From the NCBI GenBank assembly GCA_902777325.1, contig CACYTH010000002.1:13831-77830 (forward strand): a DNA stretch of 64,000 bases, written 5' to 3'. Below the pieces are notes generated by a model, which ran no database searches, was not told where the DNA came from, and was given only the letters and a program-made list of their open reading frames with translations. The DNA is from an uncultured Coriobacteriaceae bacterium (GTDB taxonomy: Bacteria > Actinomycetota > Coriobacteriia > Coriobacteriales > Atopobiaceae). Shown here piece after piece: positions 6,517 to 14,743 of the stretch (position 1 is the first letter of the stretch; every line of letters begins with the position of its first letter). The translations under genes were made by a program, and so were the position numbers.

Positions 6517-9161
6517 TAGGCCTCCAGCATCTCGCGGGCAGCGGCAAGAGCAGCGTCGATGCCGCTCACGTCGCTTCCGCCAGCCTGGGCCATCGTGGGC
6601 TTGCCGCCGCCGCGACCGCCGACGAGCGCGGCCACGTTGCGGATGACGTCGCCGGCCTTGAAGCCAGCGGCAACCGCCGCGTCGGTGCCGGCGGCGAGAA
6701 GCGCCACCTTGCCCTCGGGCGTTGCGGAGGCGAGCACGCAGGCGCAGGCAGCGCCAAGGCGGTCGCGCACCGTGTCCCAGGCACCGCGGATCTCCTTGCC
6801 GTCGATGCCGTCGAGACGTGCGACGACGAGCTTGTAGTCGCCCTTGTCGATGGCGGCTGCCACGGCATCGGCAACCTTGTTGGAGGAGCCACCGGTAAGG
6901 GCGGCGCGGAGCTTCTTGTCAGCCTCGCCCTTGTCGTGCTGCAGCGCGGCAATGCGGGCGGGAACCTCGGAGGGGCGGCACTTGAGCGCACGGGCAGACT
7001 CCTGGAGCTGGCCCAGGCACTCGTCGAGGTACTGGATGGCGCCGACGGAGGTCATGGCCTCGATGCGGCGCGCGTTGGAACCGACCGAACCCTCGGAGAC
7101 GATCTTGAACAGGCCGATCTCGGCGGTGTTGCGTGCGTGCGTGCCGCCGCAGAGCTCGCGGGAGAAGGGCACGTCGACGTCGTCGGTGGAGACCACGCGC
7201 ACCACGTCGCCGTACTTCTCGCCAAACAGCGCGACCGCGCCTGCGGCCTTGGCCTCCTCGATGCCCATGACCTTGGTGACCACCGGCTTGGCGGCAAAGA
7301 TCTCGGCGTTGACCATGCCCTCGATGCGGGCGATCTGCTCGGCGGTGAGGGCCTCGAAGTGCGTGAAGTCGAAGCGCAGGCGGTCAGGCGCCACCAGCGA
7401 GCCGGCCTGGTTGACGTGCTCGCCGAGCACCTTCTTGAGGGCGGCGTCGAGCAGGTGGGTTGCGGTGTGGTTGCGGCGGATGAGCTCGCGACGGCCGTGG
7501 TCGATGGTGGTGGAGACGGCGTCGCCCACCTTGACCGTGCCCTCTACCAGCTCGCCCACGTGGGCGACGAGGCCGCCCTCGTGATGGCGGGCGTCGGTGA
7601 CGTCCATCGTGAAGCCCTCGGCGTCGATGACGCCGGTGTCGGCGGACTGGCCGCCCATCTCGCCATAGAAGGTGGTGCGGTCGAGCACGAGCTCGACGAC
7701 GTCGCCGGCGGCAGCGCTCTCGACCTCGGCGCCCTCGCGCACGATGGCAAGCACCTTGGCGCCGTCGAGCGCGTCCTCGTCGTAGCCGAGGAACTCGGTC
7801 TCGGGCAGGCGGTCGGAGAGGGCAGTCCACACGTCGTTGAAGGTGCCCCAGGCGTCACGGTTCGCGCTTGCGCGGGCACGCTCGCGCTGCTCGGTCATGC
7901 AGCGGTCGAAGGCATCCATGCCCACGCCGTGGCCGGCGGCCTCGCAGATCTCGCGGGTGAGGTCGATGGGGAAGCCGTAGGTGTCATGCAGCTTGAAGGC
8001 GACCTCGCCGGGCAGGTCGGTACCCTCGTCGAGCTTGGCCAGCTCGGTCTCGAGGCTTGCCTCGCCAGCGTCGAGCGTACCGTTGAAGCGCTCCTCCTCG
8101 GCCTGGAGGATGCCCAGGATGAGGGCCTTGTTCTCGGTGAGCTCGGGGTACACGTCGGCCATCAGGCGCATGACCTCCTCGGAGTAGGCCGTGAGGAAGG
8201 TGCCCTCGATGCCCATGAGGCGGCCGTGGTAGACGGCGCGGCGCAGGAGGCGGCGCAGCACGTAGCCGCGGCCCTCGTTGCCCGGCAGGATGCCGTCGCC
8301 GATCATGAAGGTGACCGAGCGGCTGTGGTCCGCGACGATGCGCAGGGAGCGGTCGATGCGGGCGTCCTCGCCGTAGGTCTTGCCGGAAAGGCTCTCGCCC
8401 ACGCCGATGAGGGAGGTCAGCACGTCGCCGTCATAGTTGGTGCCCTTGTGCTGCATGATGGCGGCAATGCGCTCCAGGCCCATGCCGGTGTCGATGTTGC
8501 GGTGCGGGAGGTCGGGCAGCGAGCCGTCCTCCTGGCGGTCGTACTGGGTGAAGACGAGGTTCCAGAACTCGAGGTAGCGGTCGCCGTCATCGCCAGGGGC
8601 CTCTCCCTCGTACTCGGGGCCCTGGTCGAAGTATATCTCGGAGCAGGGGCCGCAGGGACCGGTGGGGCCGGCCGCCCAGAAGTTGTCGTCGGCGCCGAGG
8701 CGGGAGATGTGGTCGTAGGCGACGCCGTGGGAGTGCCAGAGCTCGATGGCCTCGTCGTCGTCCTCGAAGACGGTCATGTACAGGCGATCCTTGGGAAGGC
8801 CCAGGTGCTCGGGCTCGGTGATGAACTCCCAGGCCCAGGCGATGGCGTCGGCCTTGGAGTAGCCGCCGAAGGAGAAGTTGCCGAGCATCTCGAAGAAGGA
8901 GAGGTGGCGCGAGTCGCCGATGTTGTCGATGTCACCGGTGCGGACGCACTTCTGGCAGGAGCAGGCACCGATGTCCGGCATGGTCTTGAGTCCCTGGTAG
9001 TACTCCTTGAACTGGTTCATGCCGGCGTTGGTGAGAAGCAGCGACGGGTCGTCGGGCACCAGCGACGACGACGGGTAGAGCTTGCACCCCTTGGACTCGA
9101 AGAACTTGAGGAAGTCGTCACGAATCTCGGCCGTGGTCATGGTCTTGTAGTCAGCACTCAT
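6516..9161 (-). CDS. alaS: alanyl-tRNA synthetase
   Basis: AlaS charges tRNA-Ala. The 881-aa length is normal. Domains in order are the class II catalytic core (1-240; motifs around FFESKGC, TNAGMNQFKEYYQG and NIDTGMGLERIA), a tRNA-binding helical region, the editing domain with Zn ligands in HTATHLLDAAL and CGGTH, and the C-terminal DHHA1/C-Ala domain ending GGRGGGKPTMAQAGG. The ATG at 9161 is followed by ADYKTMTTAEIRDDFLKFF, the expected N-terminus. It leads the alaS-ruvX-mltG-yqeG-aroK run and is separated from the upstream sigma gene by a terminator. Confidence 0.98.
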   Translation of the reverse strand: MSADYKTMTTAEIRDDFLKFFESKGCKLYPSSSLVPDDPSLLLTNAGMNQFKEYYQGLKTMPDIGACSCQKCVRTGDIDNIGDSRHLSFFEMLGNFSFGGYSKADAIAWAWEFITEPEHLGLPKDRLYMTVFEDDDEAIELWHSHGVAYDHISRLGADDNFWAAGPTGPCGPCSEIYFDQGPEYEGEAPGDDGDRYLEFWNLVFTQYDRQEDGSLPDLPHRNIDTGMGLERIAAIMQHKGTNYDGDVLTSLIGVGESLSGKTYGEDARIDRSLRIVADHSRSVTFMIGDGILPGNEGRGYVLRRLLRRAVYHGRLMGIEGTFLTAYSEEVMRLMADVYPELTENKALILGILQAEEERFNGTLDAGEASLETELAKLDEGTDLPGEVAFKLHDTYGFPIDLTREICEAAGHGVGMDAFDRCMTEQRERARASANRDAWGTFNDVWTALSDRLPETEFLGYDEDALDGAKVLAIVREGAEVESAAAGDVVELVLDRTTFYGEMGGQSADTGVIDAEGFTMDVTDARHHEGGLVAHVGELVEGTVKVGDAVSTTIDHGRRELIRRNHTATHLLDAALKKVLGEHVNQAGSLVAPDRLRFDFTHFEALTAEQIARIEGMVNAEIFAAKPVVTKVMGIEEAKAAGAVALFGEKYGDVVRVVSTDDVDVPFSRELCGGTHARNTAEIGLFKIVSEGSVGSNARRIEAMTSVGAIQYLDECLGQLQESARALKCRPSEVPARIAALQHDKGEADKKLRAALTGGSSNKVADAVAAAIDKGDYKLVVARLDGIDGKEIRGAWDTVRDRLGAACACVLASATPEGKVALLAAGTDAAVAAGFKAGDVIRNVAALVGGRGGGKPTMAQAGGSDVSGIDAALAAAREMLEA

Positions 9162-9274
9162 GGGTCTTACATATCCTCTCCATGGTTGAAGGTCAACCGT
9201 TCAATGATAGTGCAAGTACCTCGATGCTGCAGCTATCTCACGTGTTTCACAAGACGAGGCACCACTTTGCACAT

Positions 9275-9307
9275 AAAAAGGCGCCAGCCTCCTTTGGGGC
9301 CGGCGCC
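9275..9307 (-). terminator. intrinsic terminator of the sigma factor operon
   Basis: GGCGCCAGCC (9280-9289) pairs with GGCCGGCGCC (9298-9307) with one G-A mismatch; on the minus strand the stem is followed by TTTTT. It lies 24 bp beyond the sigma factor stop and insulates alaS. Confidence 0.85.
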
Positions 9308-9330
9308 GCTCAGCGCAGTATTGGGAGGGC

Positions 9331-10155
9331 CTACGACATAAGGCCCTCGGGATCGATGCGCTCCTGCACCTGCTTGACCACCTTGCGCAGCAGTCGCGAG
9401 ACCTGCACCTGGGAGATTCCCAGCTTCTCGGCGATCTCGACCTGGGTCATGCCCTGCTCGAAGCGCATGCGCATGACCGCCTGCTCCCGCGGGGTAAAGG
9501 TGCTGATGGCCTCCTCAATCACCATGCGGTCGTCCGATGCGGCGAGGTCCCCGTCCTCGGCTGCGTAGTGGTCGAGGACGGAAGGCGCATCGTCGTCGGA
9601 GTCCTGCCCGGTGCCTTCGAGCGGCACGGAGCTGTAGGCCGTGGAGCTCTCCATGGCCTCGAGCACCTCGTCGACCGTGACGCCCAGACGCTCTGCGACC
9701 TCGGCCACCGAGGGAGGACGCTGCAGCTCGCGCGTGAGATCGTCGGTGGTGGTGTTGACCTTGGCCGACAGCTCCTGCAGGCGCCTCGGAATGCGCACGC
9801 TCCAGCCCTTGTCGCGGAAGTGCCTCTTAATCTCGCCCATGATGGTGGGCGTGGCAAAGGTCGTGAACTCGAGCCCGCGCGACGGGTCAAAGCGGTCGAT
9901 GGCCTTGATGAGGCCTATCGTGCCCACCTGCAGCAGGTCGTCCATGGGCTCGCCGCGGTTTTTGAACTTGCTTGCCAAGAAGCGCACCAGATTGAGATGG
10001 CTCACGATCAGCTGCTCGCGGGCCTCCTCGTCGCCATCCTCCTTGTAGAGGCGGAACAGCTCGCGAGTGCGCTCCTTGTCCCACGCCGCCTTGCCCTCGC
10101 GCACGGGGCGCTTGGCACGCTGACGACGGCGCTCCTCGGAGTCGCTACTCGCCAT
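9331..10155 (-). CDS. SigB/SigF-family RNA polymerase sigma factor
   Basis: The 274-aa protein has the group 3 sigma layout. Region 2 is LIVSHLNLVRFLASKF, DDLLQVGTIGLIKAIDRFD and TPTIMGEIKRHFRDKGW; region 3 is IPRRLQELSAKVN...RPPSVAEVAERLG; region 4 is MTQVEIAEKLGISQVQVSRLL, a helix-turn-helix. Family members direct general stress or differentiation regulons and are held by RsbW-type anti-sigma factors. One is encoded just upstream, and the start (ATG 10155) overlaps its end by 11 bp. Region 3-4 spacing includes an acidic, low-complexity stretch (residues 190-215). The regulon cannot be inferred here. Confidence 0.9.
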   Translation of the reverse strand: MASSDSEERRRQRAKRPVREGKAAWDKERTRELFRLYKEDGDEEAREQLIVSHLNLVRFLASKFKNRGEPMDDLLQVGTIGLIKAIDRFDPSRGLEFTTFATPTIMGEIKRHFRDKGWSVRIPRRLQELSAKVNTTTDDLTRELQRPPSVAEVAERLGVTVDEVLEAMESSTAYSSVPLEGTGQDSDDDAPSVLDHYAAEDGDLAASDDRMVIEEAISTFTPREQAVMRMRFEQGMTQVEIAEKLGISQVQVSRLLRKVVKQVQERIDPEGLMS

Positions 10156-10519
10156 AGGCCACCTCGGCTCGCTTGACCAGCGTGAGCTGCTGGCCGTCAT
10201 CGCTCAGAATGAACTCGTCGCACACGGCCGAGAGCAGCAGCTCGACGAAGCCGAGTGCGTCGTCGCCCTTGTCGACCTCGCTTGGCCCTAGGTCAAAGGT
10301 GGTGCGCACCTCGCCCTGGGCGAGCTCGAATGAGACCTCGCAGGACTCGGGCTCGGTCGCACAGCAGTACACGAAGCCCTCCTCGGCGGCCATGCGCACG
10401 TCCTCGACGTCGTCAACGCTCATCTCGCTGACCACGGCCAGGTTGGCAGCCATCATGCGCACCGTGCGGGCAAAGCCTGCCTCTGCCGGCACGCTCAGGT
10501 GCACGCTCTTGCTTGGCAT
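10145..10519 (-). CDS. RsbW/SpoIIAB-like anti-sigma factor, divergent GHKL fold
   Basis: The 124-aa product has the size and secondary-structure order of RsbW/SpoIIAB GHKL domains. The N-terminus VHLSVPAEAGFARTVRMMAANLA matches the first strand and helix, VEDVRMAAEEGFVYCC is the N-box helix, and ALGFVELLLSAVCDEFILSDDG corresponds to the G2-box region. The N-box Asn expected for Mg-ATP binding is not visible (AAEEGFVYCC), so kinase activity is uncertain. It overlaps the sigma gene by 11 bp, which strongly suggests a sigma/anti-sigma pair. No RsbV-like anti-anti-sigma gene lies beside it. Confidence 0.7.
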   Translation of the reverse strand: MPSKSVHLSVPAEAGFARTVRMMAANLAVVSEMSVDDVEDVRMAAEEGFVYCCATEPESCEVSFELAQGEVRTTFDLGPSEVDKGDDALGFVELLLSAVCDEFILSDDGQQLTLVKRAEVAYGE

Positions 10520-10528
10520 TCTCTCCCC

Positions 10529-11080
10529 CTACTCCTCGTCGCTCGCTTGAGCCACGGGCGCATAGGTCACGTAGCCTGCCTTGCGGGCGGGCGCCTCGGG
10601 TGCCTTCTCCGCCACGGGCTCGACCTCCTGCTGCTCGGGCGTGCCCTTGCCGATGAGCTGCTGGCCCTCGGGGATGGTGATGCCGCCAAAGCTGGCGACC
10701 TTGGAGACGACGCCCACCGCGGCACTCGTGGCGGTGTCGAGGATGCGGGACGCCGACTCGCCGACGCTCGACACGCCATGGGTGGCGGAGGAGACGTCGC
10801 CGAGAATGCCGTTGACCCTGTTGAGGCTGGTGTTTGCCTCGTCCATCGTCTCACCCAGCTTCTCGACGATAGGGGTGACTTCGCGAAGCGCCGGCTGCAG
10901 CTCGTCGACCACGCCGTCGAGCTTGGCGATGACCGGCGTGGCCTGGTCGATGGCCTCGGTAGCAGAATGCGAGACCTCGTCGAGGGTCGTGCGGGCCTTG
11001 CGCAGAGTGAGGGCGAGCTCGACGACTGCCCAGACGCCGGCGGCGACCAGCACGAGAAGAAGAATGCTCAGAGGCGACAT
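10529..11080 (-). CDS. DUF948-type membrane-anchored coiled-coil protein
   Basis: The 183-aa protein begins with one membrane segment (SPLSILLLVLVAAGVWAVVE, about 2-22) followed by a long helical stretch with heptad-like spacing (about 25-115: LRKARTTLDEVSHSATEAID and onward) and a Pro/Ala/Glu-rich tail. This matches the DUF948 (YtxG-like) general-stress membrane proteins. ATG 11080 is preceded by AAAAAGGAGC. It stands 9 bp upstream of the anti-sigma gene and is probably in the same stress-related operon, as in several Gram-positives. Molecular function is unknown. Confidence 0.7.
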   Translation of the reverse strand: MSPLSILLLVLVAAGVWAVVELALTLRKARTTLDEVSHSATEAIDQATPVIAKLDGVVDELQPALREVTPIVEKLGETMDEANTSLNRVNGILGDVSSATHGVSSVGESASRILDTATSAAVGVVSKVASFGGITIPEGQQLIGKGTPEQQEVEPVAEKAPEAPARKAGYVTYAPVAQASDEE

Positions 11081-11233
11081 GGTGTTGCTCCTTTTTATCA
11101 AGCCGCAAGGCGGCACAACGTTGCATAGATGGCTATATCTTACCCGTTTGCCCAAGAAAGCGTACGACGCAGGGGGCTATCGGAGCGGCGCGGGCGGCGG
11201 CCGCCTGACGAGCAGACGGGCAACGCCTGCGGC

Positions 11234-12559
11234 CTACTCCCCTGCGCGGTCGCGGCCCGTTGCCTCGACGCGCCACGCCTCCCAACCGCGCGGGCCAGGC
11301 TGGTAGAAGGCCCCACGCTCGAGACCGTCGGGGAGATACTGCTGGTCGACCCATCCCTCGGGGTAGTTGTGCGGGTAGAGGTAGGCCCCATACTCGTCCG
11401 AGCCAGGGCGGTGACGGTCGCGCAGGTGGTTGGGCACCTCCCTACGGGGACCGTTGCGCACCTCGGACAGCGCCGCGTCGATGCCGGCCTCCGCGGCATT
11501 GCTCTTGGGCGCCAGGCACATGTAGATGACCGCCTGGGCAAGGTTGATCCGGCACTCCGGATACCCAATGACCTCCGTGGCCTTGAAGGCGGCCTCGGCG
11601 ACGAGCAGCGCCTGCGGGTCAGCGTTGCCGATGTCCTCGGAGGCGAGGATGAAGATGCGCCGCGCGATGAACTTTGGGTCCTCGCCCGCGTCGATCATGC
11701 GGGCGAGCCAGTAGAGGGCGGCGTCTGGGTCGCTGCCGCGCATGGACTTGATGAAGGCGGAGATGATGTCGTAGTGCATGTCTCCGGACTTGTCATAGGT
11801 GAGGCCCCGGCGGGGATTAGCCTCGCGCACATGCTCCACCGTTATGGGTACGGGGCCCTCGGGCGCCGCGTCGCCCTCGGCGGGGGCGGCCATCTGGCTC
11901 GCCAGCTCGAGGGACGTGAGCGCCGCACGCGCATCGCCCCCTGCCAGGGTTACGATCTCGCCCATGGCATCGTCGGTGAGCTCGAAGGCTCCCGCCAGAC
12001 CGTACTCGTCTGCCGCGGCACGCTGCACGAGCTCGGTGATGGCGGCGTCGTCCAAGGGCTGCAGCTCCACCACCCGCGAGCGCGAGAGCAGGGCCGAGTT
12101 GACCTCGAAGTAGGGGTTCTCCGTCGTCGCGCCGATGAGCACCACGATGCGATCCTCGACCGCATGCAGAAGCGCATCCTGCTGCGAGCGGTTGAAGCGG
12201 TGGATCTCGTCGACGAACAGGATGGTGCGCCTGCCGCTGGAGAGCAGGCGGCTCTCGGCCGCCTCGGTCTCGCGACGGAGGTCCTTGACCGTGCCCGTGA
12301 CGGCGGACACCTCGACGAACTCCGCATGCGTGGTGTTGGCGATGATGCGCGCAAGCGTGGTCTTGCCCGTACCGGCGGGGCCGTAGAGTATGACCGAGCT
12401 CAGCGTGTCGTGCTCGATGGCACGCCTGAGCCACGAGCCCTCGCCCACGGCCTGGGCCTGCCCCACGTAGCCGTCGAGGGTCTGTGGGCGCATGCGGGCG
12501 GCCAGCGGGGCGTTGAGCTTGCGCTGGTAGCGTTCGATGTTTGAGAATAGCGTTTCCAT
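11234..12559 (-). CDS. rarA: replication-associated recombination protein RarA (MgsA), AAA+ ATPase
   Basis: The 441-aa protein matches RarA/Mgs1. The N-terminal LNAPLAARMRPQTLDGYVGQ is the family signature, Walker A is YGPAGTGKTTLA, Walker B is LFVDEIHRFN, sensor 1 is GATTEN, and the C-terminal tetramerisation region reads RRGLTYDKSGDMHYDIISAFIKSMRGSDPDAALYW. RarA acts at stalled replication forks. Starts at 12559 and 12568 are equally open; no clear ribosome binding site decides, and the transcript may be leaderless. It is divergent from the class-I glutaminase-like hydrolase gene. Confidence 0.92.
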   Translation of the reverse strand: METLFSNIERYQRKLNAPLAARMRPQTLDGYVGQAQAVGEGSWLRRAIEHDTLSSVILYGPAGTGKTTLARIIANTTHAEFVEVSAVTGTVKDLRRETEAAESRLLSSGRRTILFVDEIHRFNRSQQDALLHAVEDRIVVLIGATTENPYFEVNSALLSRSRVVELQPLDDAAITELVQRAAADEYGLAGAFELTDDAMGEIVTLAGGDARAALTSLELASQMAAPAEGDAAPEGPVPITVEHVREANPRRGLTYDKSGDMHYDIISAFIKSMRGSDPDAALYWLARMIDAGEDPKFIARRIFILASEDIGNADPQALLVAEAAFKATEVIGYPECRINLAQAVIYMCLAPKSNAAEAGIDAALSEVRNGPRREVPNHLRDRHRPGSDEYGAYLYPHNYPEGWVDQQYLPDGLERGAFYQPGPRGWEAWRVEATGRDRAGE

Positions 12560-12655
12560 AGGCCGCATTGTAGCGCGTATGCCCGACATGATGATGCTAT
12601 CCTCATTGCCGTGCCGCATTCTCCTTCTCCCGTCAACCGACTCTGGTGGTTTCTC

Positions 12656-13387
12656 ATGGCTCAGGACAACAACCGTCGACCCCTCATTGGCATCTGCTCG
12701 CGCCCAGGCGAGGAGGATCCTGAGCTCTCCTACATCAACTCGCACTACGCCAACGCCGTACAGGCGGCCGGAGGCATCCCCGTGGCGCTGCCCTATGGCT
12801 TCGAGGCGGCGTCCATCGCGCACGAGATCATCGAGCGCATCGACGGGCTCCTGCTCACCGGCGGCGGCGACGTCAGCGAGGAGGGCTTTGGCGGCAACAA
12901 CTACGCCAAGGGCTGCGTTGCGCGCATCTCCTTCATGAGCGCCGAGCGCGACGTGTTCGAGTGGGCGGCAGTCCGCGCCGCATGGGACACCAACCTGCCC
13001 TGCCTGGGCATCTGCCGCGGCATGCAGGTAATGAACGTCTCGTTTGGCGGCACGCTCGTGCGCGACATCTCAGAGACGCGCCCCGACTCCACCATCAACC
13101 ACCTGCAGCCCAAGCCTTGGAACGTGCCGGTGCATAAGGTCCAGATCGAGGCCACGAGTTGGCTCGCGCAGATCCTCGGCGGACTCGACTTTGAGGTCAA
13201 CTCGATCCACCACCAGGCCATCGCCGAGCCGGCTCCCGCCGGACGCATCGTCGCATGGGCGCCAGACGGCACGCCCGAGGGCATCGAGTTCGACGAGAAG
13301 CCCTTCTTCATGGGCGTGCAGTGGCACCCCGAGCAGATGGGGACCATGCCCCAGCTCTTCGAGGCCTTCATCGACGCCTGCCGCTAG
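12656..13387 (+). CDS. gamma-glutamyl-gamma-aminobutyrate hydrolase family (peptidase C26)
   Basis: The 243-aa class I glutamine-amidotransferase-fold hydrolase has nucleophile Cys in LPCLGICRGMQVMNV and the His/Glu pair in VQWHPEQM. VNSIHHQAI and LLLTGGGDV complete the PuuD/C26 pattern. Family members hydrolyse gamma-glutamyl amides (gamma-glutamyl-GABA in E. coli putrescine use, or folate polyglutamates). ATG 12656 is chosen over GTG 12611 because the domain begins there (RRPLIGICSRPG); the upstream ribosome binding site is weak for both. No other putrescine genes are nearby, so the substrate is open. Confidence 0.85.
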   Translation: MAQDNNRRPLIGICSRPGEEDPELSYINSHYANAVQAAGGIPVALPYGFEAASIAHEIIERIDGLLLTGGGDVSEEGFGGNNYAKGCVARISFMSAERDVFEWAAVRAAWDTNLPCLGICRGMQVMNVSFGGTLVRDISETRPDSTINHLQPKPWNVPVHKVQIEATSWLAQILGGLDFEVNSIHHQAIAEPAPAGRIVAWAPDGTPEGIEFDEKPFFMGVQWHPEQMGTMPQLFEAFIDACR

Positions 13388-13399
13388 GATCGCCTACCG

Positions 13400-14623
13400 C
13401 TAGAAGTGGGTGTAGTGCGGAAAGACGCCCGCAGCCTCGGGGAAGAGCGAGCACGCATAGGCGACAAAGTAGTCATCGGTCATTGAGGCGACGTAGTCCG
13501 CGGCCGTGAGGCAGAGGTCCTCCTGCCATCCGTAGGTGCCCCCATAGACGCCAAGCTGCTGGTTCTGCACGCGCACGTGATGGCGGAAGACCGGGGACTC
13601 CTCGCGGCCAGCCACCAGATCGGCCAGCACCTGCTCGTACACGCCCCTGAAGACCTCCTGCACCTGCGGCGAGAACTCGCCGTTGACCTCGCTCGCCCCA
13701 TAGATCTTCTCGTAGTTCTCGCGCTTGGCGCGGCGCATCTCCGCAAAGCCGGCCTCGCTCATCTCGATGCGGTCTTTGCCCAGGCTGTGCTCGATGACGT
13801 CGGTCACAAAGGCGCCAAGGGCCCAGGCGTTGTAGCCTCCGCCAAGGCCGTCGTCGAAGGTGGCCTCGTCGCAGAGCCCTGCACGGATGGCATCCTGGCG
13901 GTCCTTGCCCACGTAGGCGATGATGTCAGACACGCGCACCACGCAGCCCTCGAGGGTCATGGGCCTAAGCGCAGATATGGCGGCGTCACCCCGCTGCCAG
14001 CAGTCGGCCACGACGCGGTCGAACTCCTCGAAGCTCGCAAGACCGCTTGTCTCGAAGCGCTGCTGCTCGAACTCGCCGTTGTGGCAGATGACGCCATCGA
14101 GCGTCTGCAGGGAGATGTTTCGCTGGTTGAGGACGTCGAGCACGCGCACGCTCTGCACGTTGTGGAAGAACCAGCGCCCCGTGTGCTCGCGGAAGACGTC
14201 GTTCAGAAAGCGCTCGCCCGCATGCCCGAAGGGCGTATGGCCGATGTCGTGGCCGAGGGCGATGGCCTCGATGAGGTCGAGGTTGAGCCCGAGGGCGCGA
14301 CCGATGTCGCGCGCCACCCGCGCGACCAGCTGCACGTGCAGGCCGCGCCGGCAGAGGTCGTCGTTGGCGCGAAACGAGAAGACCTGCGTCTTACCGCTCA
14401 TGCGGTTGTAGGCCGGCATGTGGATGATCTTCTCGGAGTCGCGCACGAACGCCGGCCTGAGCGGCGTGGAGGCGTCGTGGGTGGGATCACGCCTGATGGC
14501 GGCGCTGTCGGGCGTGGCAAAGGGACTCGCCGCGCGCGTGGCGAGCATCTGCTCCACCTGCCGGCTTGCCGCGGGAGAGAGCTCGCGCGGGAGGTTGGGC
14601 GCACAGAGGTTGATGGGAGGCAT
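13400..14623 (-). CDS. dgt: dGTP triphosphohydrolase-like HD protein
   Basis: The 407-aa protein belongs to the dGTPase HD superfamily, which splits dNTPs to nucleoside and triphosphate. The N-terminus holds FVRDSEKIIHMPAYNRMSGKTQVF, typical of the family; the metal-binding residues appear as RGLHVQLVARVARDIG (His) and ALGHDIGHTPFGHAGE (HD pair), with a later Asp in VSDIIAYVGKD. ATG 14623 has TAGGAGC at a good distance; the longer frame to 14641 is discarded. It converges with the C26 gene, leaving 12 bp between stops. Confidence 0.88.
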   Translation of the reverse strand: MPPINLCAPNLPRELSPAASRQVEQMLATRAASPFATPDSAAIRRDPTHDASTPLRPAFVRDSEKIIHMPAYNRMSGKTQVFSFRANDDLCRRGLHVQLVARVARDIGRALGLNLDLIEAIALGHDIGHTPFGHAGERFLNDVFREHTGRWFFHNVQSVRVLDVLNQRNISLQTLDGVICHNGEFEQQRFETSGLASFEEFDRVVADCWQRGDAAISALRPMTLEGCVVRVSDIIAYVGKDRQDAIRAGLCDEATFDDGLGGGYNAWALGAFVTDVIEHSLGKDRIEMSEAGFAEMRRAKRENYEKIYGASEVNGEFSPQVQEVFRGVYEQVLADLVAGREESPVFRHHVRVQNQQLGVYGGTYGWQEDLCLTAADYVASMTDDYFVAYACSLFPEAAGVFPHYTHF

Positions 14624-14681
14624 GGCAGCTCCTAGTCTCACGGGTTTTCTGCTCTACCCTACCGCAAGGCGCGGACAAGAA

Positions 14682-14709
14682 GTGCGCTCGAGGACATCCC
14701 CGAGCGCAC
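14682..14709 (-). terminator. hairpin after the ATP-grasp-like/dgt boundary
   Basis: GTGCGCTCG and CGAGCGCAC pair perfectly (9 bp, 10-nt loop). On the minus strand it is followed by TTCTTGT, a weak U-tract. It lies between the ATP-grasp-like stop and the dgt start, so it could end the upstream transcript. Confidence 0.55.
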
Positions 14710-14743
14710 CGTGTCTACAAGTGGGGCTGGATTTGTGGCAGGC

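Noticed and set aside
6417-9341. 974-codon frame opposite alaS
   Set aside because: Antisense shadow of a GC-rich gene; no domain, no start context and codon bias of the opposite strand.
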